Origin: an uncultured Erysipelotrichales bacterium
GTDB lineage: Bacteria; Bacillota_I; Bacilli_A; Erysipelotrichales; Coprobacillaceae
Length of the DNA: 48,061 nucleotides
Reading direction: 5' to 3'
Assembly (NCBI GenBank): GCA_910579135.1
Contig: CAJTTM010000019.1
Span: forward strand, 1-48,061
The notes beneath the pieces were generated by a model. That model was not told the DNA's origin. It did no database searches and saw nothing but the letters and a program-made list of their open reading frames with translations. A program made the position numbers and the translations under genes. Below are positions 22,892 through 34,200 of the stretch, piece after piece (the stretch's first letter is position 1; each line of letters starts with the position of its first letter).

Positions 22892-25018
22892 TTAATGATC
22901 ACTGTATACTATCAACTTATCATCTTTTTCAAGATTAACTTTAATTTTTTCCTGATTACCATTAAATAAGATTATTTTTCCATTAGATTTCACATATCCT
23001 AAAACTATACATATATTTTGCTGAGTGTAATCATTTAAATCATTTTCAAGAGATGCTTTATACGTTGCATCAATTAATTCTTTAGCTGTACATTCCTTTG
23101 GGATTTCCCTAAAAAAAGTATTAACTTTTTTAGCATATATTTCTTTACTATCATATTCATCAACATCCTCATCATCATATTTTAAAATATCGGTATAAAA
23201 ATGATAAAGTGCATCTTTTTCCCCAATTTGAGTAATCATTTTACTTATATATCGATTACTCATAACAACATTATTAGTACAATAACTTTGTACTATATCA
23301 AAGTGTTTTGGATTTATAATTTCTACTATAACATCAATAGAATTTTCATCGAATAAAGGATCTGTTTTTTTCTTATTGTTGATAATCTCCTGAACATATA
23401 TTAAATTAGTAAATACATTTGCATCTATTTCAGAATTTAATACAGTATCATCTGACAAAATCAATATACTTGTATCCTCTTCATTATTATCCACTATTTT
23501 TTCGATATTATTTATTATTTTTTCTTTTTCAAAAGTACTAGCCTTTATAGTATCCACTACAAATGGATAGTCCTCATAATAATTCATTTTTTCAAAATTC
23601 TTTTCTTCATCAATGACAATTACGCTTAAAATTCTTTTATCAGAATTCTTATAACTCCATTCGCCCACAAAAGATTTAAATCCCTCCATGATTTCTTTAC
23701 ATTTACTGTTATGTCCTAAAACAATGACCGTCTTCGGTTCAATCCAATAGTCATTATTAAGTTTCACATTAAACTGTGAATGCTTGATAAGACTCGAATG
23801 ATTTATATGAGACTCATCTTCTGCAGCATAATAAAAGTAATTTTTACCTTCTATATTCATCGAAGCTAAAGGTAATGAATATTTATGATTTTCTAAATAT
23901 TTTTGTATATACATATTTTCATCTTTAACATTCAAATTTTGAAAATAAAATGTCATACCTTTATTAGAAAATAACTTTTTATATGCTAGGTTTAATTCTG
24001 GCATAATAGAAAATTGGGAAAGTATTTGTCCAAGAACTGTATTAATTGCTACTGGAACAATATTACACTTACCATTCACTTGTTTATTTTCTATAATTTT
24101 TTTGACTAAATGAAGTGTCCATTTATCAGTAATTTCTACGATGATTTTTTGATTATCGGCAGAACTATTTGCACTTGTAATATCTGAAACTTGCATTAAA
24201 GTTTTTATGGTTTGAGAATTGCCTTTAGATCCTTTTTCTATGTTTTCTATTTGTTCCATTTTACAAATAGAATTATTAATATCATTTCCTAAAATAACAA
24301 TTGTCTGAGCTTTATCTAATGCAATATCACTTAATTGTTTAGAAGAGTACACATTTCCTTCTCTAATTAACACTTTTACATTTTTTTTAAATCTATACTT
24401 TCTAAAATAATATTTTTTAACTAAAAATGACTTTTTTGCATACATATTTAATATTTTTTCATTCTCTTTATTAATAGTATCTTGTAAACGTTCCTCAATC
24501 TCTTGCATAATTGAATCTTTATTATTTTCAACTAAAATAACAACTTTTTGATTCTTTTTATAATAAAGTAGATCATTAACAATTTCTGATCCTCTAGAAT
24601 TCCAATTCAATATAATGAAATGATCATTAAATTGCAACTTCCTTTCTCCTGAATATGCAGTTCCAATAAAATCTGAAATGTAATTAGTAACATACCCTAT
24701 AACTGCACCAGTGAAGGAAATCATTCCAACAATAATAATTATCAAACAAATGATAGATACAGTTGTTTCTGCAATACCTATATCTCCTATAACAAATTGG
24801 ATACATCCAGCATCTAATATCATTGAAATTGTTGTAACTGCTGCTTGAAGGAAATTCATATGTTCAGTTCCTGAAAGTGCAAAACTTTTAATGATACATG
24901 TAGAAATTAATATAAAAATAACATTAAATAATAAAATAATAGCAAGTACAACTCTTCCAGGATATTTTTCAAGTTGATAACTCATCCATTCTTTAATTTC
25001 TCTTTTAATAATAATCAC
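22892..25018 (-). CDS. CASTOR/POLLUX-like ion channel with RCK-type NAD-binding domains
   Basis: The 708-residue protein starts with membrane helices (about 20-44 and 80-110). A pore-like stretch between them reads SMILDAGCIQFV; the D-A-G core resembles the filter of CASTOR/POLLUX (DMI1-type) channels. Two cytoplasmic RCK-like Rossmann modules follow, the first at DHFIILNWNSRGSEIVNDLL and the second at TVIVLGHNSKCKEIMEGF. A C-terminal strand-rich region ends in KDDKLIVYS, as in TrkA-C. The start is a GTG tight against AAAGGGAG; the ATG at 24985 is an alternative. It is last in the vWA-tubulin operon but is separated from the preceding gene by a hairpin. Confidence 0.75.
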   Translation of the reverse strand: MIIIKREIKEWMSYQLEKYPGRVVLAIILLFNVIFILISTCIIKSFALSGTEHMNFLQAAVTTISMILDAGCIQFVIGDIGIAETTVSIICLIIIIVGMISFTGAVIGYVTNYISDFIGTAYSGERKLQFNDHFIILNWNSRGSEIVNDLLYYKKNQKVVILVENNKDSIMQEIEERLQDTINKENEKILNMYAKKSFLVKKYYFRKYRFKKNVKVLIREGNVYSSKQLSDIALDKAQTIVILGNDINNSICKMEQIENIEKGSKGNSQTIKTLMQVSDITSANSSADNQKIIVEITDKWTLHLVKKIIENKQVNGKCNIVPVAINTVLGQILSQFSIMPELNLAYKKLFSNKGMTFYFQNLNVKDENMYIQKYLENHKYSLPLASMNIEGKNYFYYAAEDESHINHSSLIKHSQFNVKLNNDYWIEPKTVIVLGHNSKCKEIMEGFKSFVGEWSYKNSDKRILSVIVIDEEKNFEKMNYYEDYPFVVDTIKASTFEKEKIINNIEKIVDNNEEDTSILILSDDTVLNSEIDANVFTNLIYVQEIINNKKKTDPLFDENSIDVIVEIINPKHFDIVQSYCTNNVVMSNRYISKMITQIGEKDALYHFYTDILKYDDEDVDEYDSKEIYAKKVNTFFREIPKECTAKELIDATYKASLENDLNDYTQQNICIVLGYVKSNGKIILFNGNQEKIKVNLEKDDKLIVYSDH

Positions 25019-25064
25019 TCCCTTTTTAGTTATAAATTTATTGAAAACATTTATAATTCATACA

Positions 25065-25096
25065 AAAACATGAGGTCATTACTATCTCATGTTTTG
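25065..25096 (-). terminator. intra-operon terminator-like hairpin
   Basis: AAAACATGAG and CTCATGTTTT pair around an 11-base loop, followed by T residues on the minus strand. It may reduce expression of the channel gene relative to the upstream genes. Confidence 0.65.
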
Positions 25097-25128
25097 TATT
25101 TTTTAATATTACAGTACTAATATTTAAT

Positions 25129-28100
25129 TTATAATGGATATTTTTCATCAAAAGGCGTATTCTTCTTTGACTGATTATATGATAAACCATATTTTTCATA
25201 AAACTTAATAAATCCTCTACCATATTCATCATTCCTTTGTTTGGTTATAATTTCTTGTCTTTTTGCATATCCAATTTCGTTTAGGAATAAAAGATACTGT
25301 ATTTCTGCCCATTTGGCCATACCTTCATAAACCTCTAAAGAATTTTGTCTTCCATACTTTGCATTAATTTCTTTTTCATTCCAATTTAAATATTGCCATA
25401 TATGGGTAAGCTCATGAGCAATAGTTGCCATAGCAGCTAATTTAGGCGAACCATTTTCTATATAAATACTATATCCATCATTATCTTTTTGAGCAAAACC
25501 TAAAACTCTACCATCAAATCCTGGCGTAGCTATGAATTCTTCATTAAAATGTTTAGCGATTTTTTTAGCGTCTGTCATACGAACCTTAATAGCTTTATTG
25601 AATTTAATTCCATAGAATATTTCCATATTTCGTAAAACAACTTTAAAAATCTGTTTAAATTCTTGCTCAGTTCTAACTGCAGTAGATGAACAAGTATTAC
25701 ATCTTTCTCTACCATCTTTTAAAACCTCATACTCTCCACCTGCTAACTCACACCCACAGAAATCACAGAAATGAGTACCTATTTTATTTGGATCATATTC
25801 TTTTTCATGTGTTTCTGACAGTGTTTCATAGCTTCTTGTTTGACTTAATGGATTTTTTGAATAACCTTCAGATATTAGATACTCTCTTGTTCCATCTAAA
25901 TCTAAAGCAGATATATAATCACCATAACCAAATTGAAGGAAATTAGCTTTTTGATACTCTGTTAATTCTTTTTCGTCTTCGGTATCAATTTCTGATTGAT
26001 TCTCATTATCACCTTCAATATTAGTATCATTTCCATCTATTTTTTTATCTTCTTGAACAATTTCTCTTACTTCATCTTCTTGGTCTATATTTTCTGTTTT
26101 TGATGACTTTTGATTGTCATATTCATTTTCCGTATTTATATTCTCTTCCTTTTGTTTTTTAAAGACCTTTTTTATATAAAATTTCAATCTTGCTATAATC
26201 CCTTTTGGCTTTCTTTCAAGTTTTGGATAGTCCTCAAAAACAGGAATATATTCATCTTCACTCTCTTGAGAAACAACTTCGTGCATTTTCATATCATGCC
26301 AAATTAATACTTCTGTTATAATCTCTAAATATCTTTTTATATTACGTTCTATAGAACTAATAAGTCCTAAATCTATTTCACTATCTTCTATAATATAAAT
26401 ATTTCCTTCATCATTTTCTTCTGAAATTGAATATAATGCATATTTAAAGTTTTCTGGCAAATCCACATTTGAAGTCATTTTTGTTGTGGCACAAATATAA
26501 TTATATGAATCTGGATATACTGTTTTAAATATCTCATTTAGCAATATACAAAGTGTATACCTTATTTTTTCATTAATATTAGGTATTTTTAATTTCATCA
26601 CAAGCTTGTTTCTATATGTTCTATATGGAATATTATTTACAAATACTCTTTTTGCATTTTTAAAGTCCTCATATGATTCCATTTCAATATATCCCAAAGT
26701 ATTAATATTTAAATAACAATATCCTTTGGAAATCTCTATACCATTTATATCCTTTTGACTACCAGCAATATCATCGTTTATCCAATTGTTAATTTGAATA
26801 TCTCTAATTTGTCTATAATATTTTCTACCCGTAATATGTTCGGCAGCTCTTCTTACAACTACCCCGTTGTATGGAGTTATTGATTCTATTTCGTAATACT
26901 TTCCATCAATAACTGTAAACTGACCAGGTATTAATGATTGAAAAACATGCCCATAAAGTTTTGCTCCAATATGATGAGTATCTCCCGTTTCATCTTCTGT
27001 AATATAATATGCATTCTTTAAGTTTTTTGCATAATTATAAATTTCTGTACTTTCATCTATATAATAATATTTTTTGGTTTCTCTAGTAATACTGTCGCTA
27101 AGTAAAGTATCTTTAAAATAAACTCTTATTACTATTTCATCTACAAAGCAATGTTTATGAATTAATTTTTTTAATGTTTCTAATACATCAGTGAATTCTA
27201 TACCACTGATCATAAATATATTAATAATTTCATCTTCACAAATATGTTCTTCAACTAATCGCATAATAATCTTTAGTATTACATTTTTTTCGGTTTTAGC
27301 ATATTCAGGAACAATGGTTGGTATAGCCTTAGGATCATTTAAAAACGTTTGAGAATTATCAATCATATAATCTCTTAACAAATAATTATTACTAATAACA
27401 TTTATAAATCCTTGTTGCTTGGCTCGAGTAGAATAAATTCTTGCCATTTCAAATAAATTATAAAATTCATCTTCAACAACCAAAAAAGAATTATTCTGCA
27501 TTTTTAAATCCCATAAGTTTGACTTAACATGAAATGCTTTATTAAAACTTTCTTGATTAACTGTTAGATTTGCATAATGACATATTTTTTTAAAATATTG
27601 TCCATCAATCCATTTCATATCAACAACAGGAAATTGATTATTACTTATCCATTGAGTATTAGCTATTTGATATTTTAAAGCTACCGAATTAATTTCTGTC
27701 CCTATTCCTAAATAATGAGAAACATTAGAAAAAAGATGATGATGCATATATTGACTTTCAGCCTTCCAAAACATCATTGAAGTTACTGCCTTACTTTGAA
27801 GTGTAGCTGTTACTTCTGTAATATTTGTCTTTAATATATGTGATAATGTATCAACTAATCCATCACAATTTCTATCGCACACACCATAAACAACCTTATG
27901 ATTCTTAAACCTATTAGCTAAAATACTTAATCCAACTTGTCCTGTTCCTAAAATATGAGAAGGTTCTATAATAAAAACAAAACCAACATTTTCTAGAAAA
28001 TGTTTATTATTTTTTTGAAGATTTAAATTATATAAATCACAGAACTTCATTATTCCTATATCTGTATTAGTTTCTTCTTGTCCAAGTATATCTACCTTCC

Positions 28101-29163
28101 ATAAGCTATTTGTGTTTATTGTTTGATACACACCCTCTTTTAACCAAAGTTGAACATCTTTTGCTGAAGAATCTCTTCCTAAAATAACTAAACATTTTTT
28201 ATAATGCATCAAATTGTACATCATAGGTAACATTAAATAGTTTGTTAAATCATAATAAAATGGATTTGCAAACATTGTGCTTTGTCCTTTTATTAACTTC
28301 ACACAACTTTCAGCATAATTAACATCTACATCAACACCATTTTCATTTAGCATCTTAAAATAGTATCCTATACTAGAAATTAATTTATCATTATTTTCAC
28401 ACATATGATCAATTGTATCAAAACTAGAAGAAAAGTCTAATCCATTATCAATTGTCATATCATATAAAACATGCTCTTCAAATAAATCTTTTAAAACATT
28501 TCTCAACAAACCATAATTAGCAACTTTGTATGATTCCTCATCTTCTCCTAAAATATCTTCAATAAACTCACTTTTAGTAATACCCGATAAGAAAAAAACG
28601 ATTTCTCCTAAAAGAATAATTCCAAATGCAGGATAAAAAACTGTATTAAAAAACGTTGATGGAGAATATGTAAAACATAAGATAAATAATAACGATGATA
28701 CAATAATTGCAGCTACATATATACCATTATACAATAGCTTTACATTTCCATATTCCTGTTTAACAAACCACAAATCTAAATCAGAATCATATTCATAAAA
28801 AAATCCCGCTATCTTTTCTATAAATGATTGATATTTTCCACATGTTCTTTTAATAATTGCTAGACTTAATGATTTCACAAACTCATAAACTAGGATAACT
28901 GCTACATTAAAAATATATATAATATATTCACTTATATTTATATTATTAATAATAGGCATATATTGCCCTAAAAAAGAAATAAAATTAATTAAGAAATGAT
29001 TTAACTTGTCTAAAAAAACAATCATAATTATACTATATATTAAAGCAATAAAAATCATTAAGAACTGTTTCTCGCGATCAGTCTTACTTAAATTGACTTT
29101 TTTTAAACTCAAACACATTAATATAAAAGGAAGTGTAGACAAAAGTGAACGAATAATTGCCAT
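25129..29163 (-). CDS. giant membrane protein with C-terminal LIM-like zinc module and DA1-like metallopeptidase
   Basis: This 1344-residue protein begins with several membrane helices (roughly residues 1-200). A large cytoplasmic region follows that I cannot assign, including LVILGRDSSAKDVQ and GFVFIIEPSHILGTGQVGLS, which look like parts of an ATPase- or Rossmann-like fold. After an acidic linker come a zinc module with C1133-X2-C1136 and C1155-X2-C1158, and then HELTH at 1250-1254 with EVYEG (Glu1280) about 25 residues on. Zinc module plus HExxH plus EG matches the DA1-like peptidase layout. Its start overlaps the previous stop (TAATG). The active site faces the cytoplasm if the helices are only N-terminal. 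Confidence 0.7.
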   Translation of the reverse strand: MAIIRSLLSTLPFILMCLSLKKVNLSKTDREKQFLMIFIALIYSIIMIVFLDKLNHFLINFISFLGQYMPIINNINISEYIIYIFNVAVILVYEFVKSLSLAIIKRTCGKYQSFIEKIAGFFYEYDSDLDLWFVKQEYGNVKLLYNGIYVAAIIVSSLLFILCFTYSPSTFFNTVFYPAFGIILLGEIVFFLSGITKSEFIEDILGEDEESYKVANYGLLRNVLKDLFEEHVLYDMTIDNGLDFSSSFDTIDHMCENNDKLISSIGYYFKMLNENGVDVDVNYAESCVKLIKGQSTMFANPFYYDLTNYLMLPMMYNLMHYKKCLVILGRDSSAKDVQLWLKEGVYQTINTNSLWKVDILGQEETNTDIGIMKFCDLYNLNLQKNNKHFLENVGFVFIIEPSHILGTGQVGLSILANRFKNHKVVYGVCDRNCDGLVDTLSHILKTNITEVTATLQSKAVTSMMFWKAESQYMHHHLFSNVSHYLGIGTEINSVALKYQIANTQWISNNQFPVVDMKWIDGQYFKKICHYANLTVNQESFNKAFHVKSNLWDLKMQNNSFLVVEDEFYNLFEMARIYSTRAKQQGFINVISNNYLLRDYMIDNSQTFLNDPKAIPTIVPEYAKTEKNVILKIIMRLVEEHICEDEIINIFMISGIEFTDVLETLKKLIHKHCFVDEIVIRVYFKDTLLSDSITRETKKYYYIDESTEIYNYAKNLKNAYYITEDETGDTHHIGAKLYGHVFQSLIPGQFTVIDGKYYEIESITPYNGVVVRRAAEHITGRKYYRQIRDIQINNWINDDIAGSQKDINGIEISKGYCYLNINTLGYIEMESYEDFKNAKRVFVNNIPYRTYRNKLVMKLKIPNINEKIRYTLCILLNEIFKTVYPDSYNYICATTKMTSNVDLPENFKYALYSISEENDEGNIYIIEDSEIDLGLISSIERNIKRYLEIITEVLIWHDMKMHEVVSQESEDEYIPVFEDYPKLERKPKGIIARLKFYIKKVFKKQKEENINTENEYDNQKSSKTENIDQEDEVREIVQEDKKIDGNDTNIEGDNENQSEIDTEDEKELTEYQKANFLQFGYGDYISALDLDGTREYLISEGYSKNPLSQTRSYETLSETHEKEYDPNKIGTHFCDFCGCELAGGEYEVLKDGRERCNTCSSTAVRTEQEFKQIFKVVLRNMEIFYGIKFNKAIKVRMTDAKKIAKHFNEEFIATPGFDGRVLGFAQKDNDGYSIYIENGSPKLAAMATIAHELTHIWQYLNWNEKEINAKYGRQNSLEVYEGMAKWAEIQYLLFLNEIGYAKRQEIITKQRNDEYGRGFIKFYEKYGLSYNQSKKNTPFDEKYPL

Positions 29164-31178
29164 TATAAATCATCTCCTCTCATATCATCATAAATAATCT
29201 CTCTATCTATATTTAATTGATTTACAAAACTATATGGAGCCTTCACAAAATCACCTGTTTCATTTACAGGTATAAGTTCCTCTCTATCTGCTATTGGAAA
29301 ATAATATATACTATTATTTTTTGGGAAAACAGTTTCATTAAAAAATGAAGTGACATTTTCTTTTAATTTTGTATCTCTATTTAATCCATATGAAGATAAC
29401 AATTCTTCATCTCTTACAAGTACCTGCTTTATAGTCTTAAGATGTAACTTTAAAAGTTTTTTTCTACTTAAAATAGAATTTGACTGTAATGATGTCCCTT
29501 GTACAATAGATTGAGCTTTCATATATGTACATACCTGAGTAAAATATGTTTCAAATTTTTTTCCAGATTCATTAACTTTACGTATAATATATCTGCAAAA
29601 ATCATTAAAACTTTCTATCTTCTTTTCTAATCTTGTTTTTAAAATATATAATGAGATAATACCTCCCATAGATACTAAAAACAAAGAAATAATAATAAGT
29701 AATAGCGAATATAATCCACCTAAAACTCCACCTTTAAACGAATTGAATAGATATGGGATAAAGCCTATAAAATAAACTAATAATGCTATTGTTCCATATA
29801 TAATAATAGTTCTCTTAGTCATACGATTTGCAATTTCTTTTTTTATATCCTTTTCAATATGATTAAATTCCTTATTTAATTGAATTTCATTAATAACATT
29901 TCTAGAATTAAATGTAGTAATATTCAATTCTAATTCAGATATTTGTTCTTTTAAATCTTCTATTTGAAATTGATCTAATTCATATTCATCTCCATAGAAA
30001 CTTTCTGCTGTTGTCTTTAAATACATAGAAGATTTTTCTAAAGCCCTTCTTGGAGATTTGAGAAATTTATTAATAAGTTTCTTCTTAGAATAACTTTCCT
30101 TTATCCAAAAGGAAAGTTCATCTTCTGGACAATCCCTACTTAACCCTATATACTTCTTTATAAATAAATCACTACCTTTTACTTCTTCTAATATAACAGG
30201 GACATTTTGATACTCAACAATATTGGTATCAATATCAAAAGATACTGGAGTTTTATAATTCATTTGCTCTGTTACATAATATTGAGTAGCTACATTTCTA
30301 TTCAAGTGTTCATTAAGTAAAACTGACAATTTATCCTTATCTATATTAATGTTTAAATCATACAATCTATATGCTTGAAAAACACTTGCAGGTATACTAT
30401 TAACTGCAACTGTTAAAACAGCTAACCAAAATTCGAATAATTGTCTTGTATATAAACTGTTTTCAGCATTGATAATACGATATGTAAGAAAGCGACAAAA
30501 ACTTGGATACATATTTCTTGCACAAAAATTTGAACTGTTCATTTCAATGTTCGTTTGCCAGGACTCTTGCATATCTTCATATGTATTTCTAACCTTTTTG
30601 GTCGTAATTAATATAAGATCACTTGGTCTTGTATCCTTAAATTCATACTTTTCAATAAGTTTTTCCCTTGCTTCTTTAGCCTCTTCAGACATTTTTACTT
30701 CAATATATATGGATTTTAATGTGTCTCCTTCGTTTTCATTCAATTCCATTAGCCAGTCTACATCAATATCCTTGCATAAGACTCTCTTAAGCTCTCCAGT
30801 TTGACTATCAATATATTCATATCCTTCTTCAAAATGCTTGGTATTTGTATCTGGATATCCTCCTAACATATGTGATAATCTAACAATTGGAATTTGACTT
30901 TCTTTTGGAAATTGACTTTCATCATCTTTTACAAAGTCAAATGGATTATTAGGATCTTTTAAATTCGAATCAATTCCTGTTCCTAATATAATAGCTCGCC
31001 ACTCTAGTTTACCTTTTATTAATTTATATAAATCAGGAACAGCTGATTTTAAATCTGTTCCTGATTCATTCCATTCACAAAAGCTAATAGTTCCGTTATT
31101 TATAAATGGTTTAAATAGAAATTGGTATTCTTTCAATAAATTTGCATAATGTTCACTTAATATCATAACTGTATGCAT
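29163..31178 (-). CDS. two-helix membrane protein of the tubulin/vWA operon, unknown function
   Basis: The 671-residue protein is soluble for about 440 residues. It then has a charged, probably coiled-coil stretch (ISELELNITTFNSRNVINEI), two close membrane helices (RTIIIYGTIALLVYFIGFIP and LYSLLLIIISLFLVSMGGII) and a C-terminal soluble part. No signal peptide or catalytic motif is seen, so most of it should be cytoplasmic and membrane-tethered. It lies between the tubulin-like and DA1-like genes and overlaps the latter. I do not recognise a named family; a scaffold linking the filament protein to the membrane is a guess from context. Confidence 0.65.
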   Translation of the reverse strand: MHTVMILSEHYANLLKEYQFLFKPFINNGTISFCEWNESGTDLKSAVPDLYKLIKGKLEWRAIILGTGIDSNLKDPNNPFDFVKDDESQFPKESQIPIVRLSHMLGGYPDTNTKHFEEGYEYIDSQTGELKRVLCKDIDVDWLMELNENEGDTLKSIYIEVKMSEEAKEAREKLIEKYEFKDTRPSDLILITTKKVRNTYEDMQESWQTNIEMNSSNFCARNMYPSFCRFLTYRIINAENSLYTRQLFEFWLAVLTVAVNSIPASVFQAYRLYDLNINIDKDKLSVLLNEHLNRNVATQYYVTEQMNYKTPVSFDIDTNIVEYQNVPVILEEVKGSDLFIKKYIGLSRDCPEDELSFWIKESYSKKKLINKFLKSPRRALEKSSMYLKTTAESFYGDEYELDQFQIEDLKEQISELELNITTFNSRNVINEIQLNKEFNHIEKDIKKEIANRMTKRTIIIYGTIALLVYFIGFIPYLFNSFKGGVLGGLYSLLLIIISLFLVSMGGIISLYILKTRLEKKIESFNDFCRYIIRKVNESGKKFETYFTQVCTYMKAQSIVQGTSLQSNSILSRKKLLKLHLKTIKQVLVRDEELLSSYGLNRDTKLKENVTSFFNETVFPKNNSIYYFPIADREELIPVNETGDFVKAPYSFVNQLNIDREIIYDDMRGDDL

Positions 31179-31208
31179 AATAAAACCACCTTTCTAATTA
31201 AACTCATA

Positions 31209-34200
31209 TTATTTTATTCCATCTCTAATTTCATGGATTTTATCACATACACTATCTAACTCTTTTTCATCGGCTATAGTATTAGCAACATTTAGTAAAT
31301 CATCTATATAATCACTAAAATTATCAGCGTAATTATCTATGTACCAATTAATATGTGTTTGGAATAATAATGCTTGTTCTATAACTATATCTCCAAATAA
31401 TGTATCTAAATCTCCTCCAACCATAAATGATTTCATATAATCAAAGATTGTATTGAGTATTTCTTTCATAACATCAATACCTGTTTGTTTTTCAAAATCA
31501 GTTGCAGGTGTTGAAATTTTTAATAATAGTGGTATTTCAAAAATAGACATATTTTTTCTTTCAAATTCATCATTTCCTAATTTATCAATACCTTTTTTCA
31601 ATATACTATTTTCAAAAACAAGTTTACCATTTCCATTTTTCTCTTTATAAAATTTCTTTTGGGCATATTTTAATAATTGATTAACAACAACTGGGTTAAT
31701 TGTTATAGCATCTAAAACTTCATAAAAATTATCACAAGGTGTTTTATTAGAGACAACAAAGTCTTCAGATTCTATATTTGGTAATTGTAATTTATACAAA
31801 TATTTATTATTAGATACCTTTTTATATTTAATTGCTTCTAATAGTATTCCTAAAATAAATGCCCTATAAATATTTCTTTCTTGTTTCTTCTGATTTTCTT
31901 CATCTAAATCTGGCATATTAATAACAAGATGCCAATTTTTATCCAAATGTGGTGTGATAACTGCTGTTTTATTTGTCTTTGGTTTAATTTTACTTACAAG
32001 TTCATAATAAGCTTTGTAGTATTCTCCATCAGTTCTATTTATCTCTTTAGACCCAGGAGCAAATTTAGATAATCCATTAGCTCTTAATCCATAAATTGAT
32101 TGATAGAACATAATCATATTTAAAGGTATATCTTCATCCGGAGTTCCACCAAAATTTCCTAAATATTTTTCAATTAAAGCTGATCTAGCAGAATCATCTT
32201 TAGGATCTAAATGATTATTATATGTACATGCAGAAATAGGTTCTTTTTGTTCACCAAGTGGTCTTTCAATAAATGGATTTGATAGGTTTCTTGCCTGCTC
32301 AATTGTTCGAATAACATATTGTTCAATTTCTTTAGTATCATATAAACCATCCATGTATACAGCTTCTTTTTCTAGCGCACTTATAATATCCATATTAACT
32401 CGATTTCCATAAGCCTGTACAACAGAATCTTCAAAATATTTAACAATTCCATCTTCAAATAGTTCATCAAAATATCCACCATCTTCTGGTATTTCTTTTA
32501 ACATAGAGTACTCTCTAACCTTTATATATATTCTTTGAGACAATTCTGAATCCAAAGCAATAGATGTTCCTTTATATGGCATTTCCTTTAATAAACTTTC
32601 CATACATTTAGGTGAAGCACAAACATATCTTGTTGTTCTACCACTCGTATTTCCATACTTTTTATGTAATGCGACTATATCTCTATTTAATTCTTTTACT
32701 TTCCCTCCAAAAGAAGTATAGAAATCTTCAAATGACTTACATAATTTCTTTGTGTATTCTACACCTTCGTTTAATACTTCTTCTAGAACACTAATATGTC
32801 GATATTCATCAGTTTGTTCAATATAATATCTAATTTTTGTTCTAGTGTCTTCTAATTCAGTAATTTTATGTTTCTTTTGGGCAAATTCATCGTCTGTTTC
32901 AACTTCTTCTGGAGTTTTTGGATCATCAAATATAAGTTTTGCTTCAACATCATAATAATCATTTAAATCATATAATTTCTTTGATGTTTTTCTTTTCTCT
33001 TCTTTTAATAATTCTAATGTTTGATATAAGAAGTATCTTATTGCATTAGGGTGCATAAAATTTCCTTCTTCATCATAGAGATATGTTTCCATTTGATGCT
33101 TTAATTTATCTTTTACTGATGTATTTTTCGTTTTAAATATAGAGAATGAAATACTACGTGAAGACTCCTCACTGTATTTTTCCACCATTCCTTTATATTT
33201 TTGAGCTTCAATAAAAGCATCTACTAAATCACTTGAGATTTCTTTTGCTCCCTTTAAAAGCCCACCAACAAACTTAATTTTATTTTCAATTTCAACATCT
33301 GCCAGTGCACTTTCTGCTATCTCTTTTTGACTATTTAAATCATTTTGATCTTTGACACTTTGTCTTACAAAATCTTCTAAATTCTTTACATATTCATTCC
33401 ATTTTTTTCCTAATTCTCTAAATCCATCTTCATCAAAAATTGTACATTGTGTTGTTATTGCTTTTGCAAACGGGTCTTTTTGTCTTGCAAGTTGCTCAAC
33501 TGTTTGAATATAATCAACAGATGCTTCAACATCCTTAGGATTCAACCCCTCTGCACGCGCCTCTGCATTTACGCTAAGTTTTTCTTTATATTGTTCATCA
33601 AACACTAACCATTGTTCCGATACACACTCTTTTGCCCAATTTAATCCAAGATATTTTTTTACATCCTCAAATGGATAAATAAGCATTGCTGAACCTGCAC
33701 CTGCATATCTATTCCTTCCACTTTGTTCACATAATTCTCTAATCGTGTTATCTTCAGATGAATTGCTTCTTTTATTCATTGGTCCTATAGATTGTGAATA
33801 AATACAGTTAGCTGCATGGTCTAAATATTGATTAAAGTTATTTAATTTCTTTCCATCAATATTTTGTGCATCGAACAAGAAACAGAAGTCATATGGTCTT
33901 ACATCATATTCTTCTCTTTCATTTGAACCCACTCTCGGAAATTCAATTTTCACTTTATCTAGATATTTTTCTGGTAAAGTTTTATCACCTTTCATTAAGA
34001 ATGCATCTAACTCTCTTAATGTTGCATAAGCATTACACCTCAAATTATTTCTTTCAGATTCTCCTCTTATAACTTCATAAAAAACCTCTGGTAAAATAAA
34101 GAATCCTCTAGTAATATTTGCGCCTTGTTGGAATTTTACTGTTAAATAATTTTTTAAATATAAAGCTACTGGTAAAATAAGTCCAGATCCAGTACCTCCT

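Noticed and set aside
25038..25232. 64-codon minus-strand ORF overlapping the end of the 1344-residue gene
   Set aside because: It runs through the hairpin at 25065-25096 and overlaps the peptidase C-terminus in another frame without a ribosome binding site.
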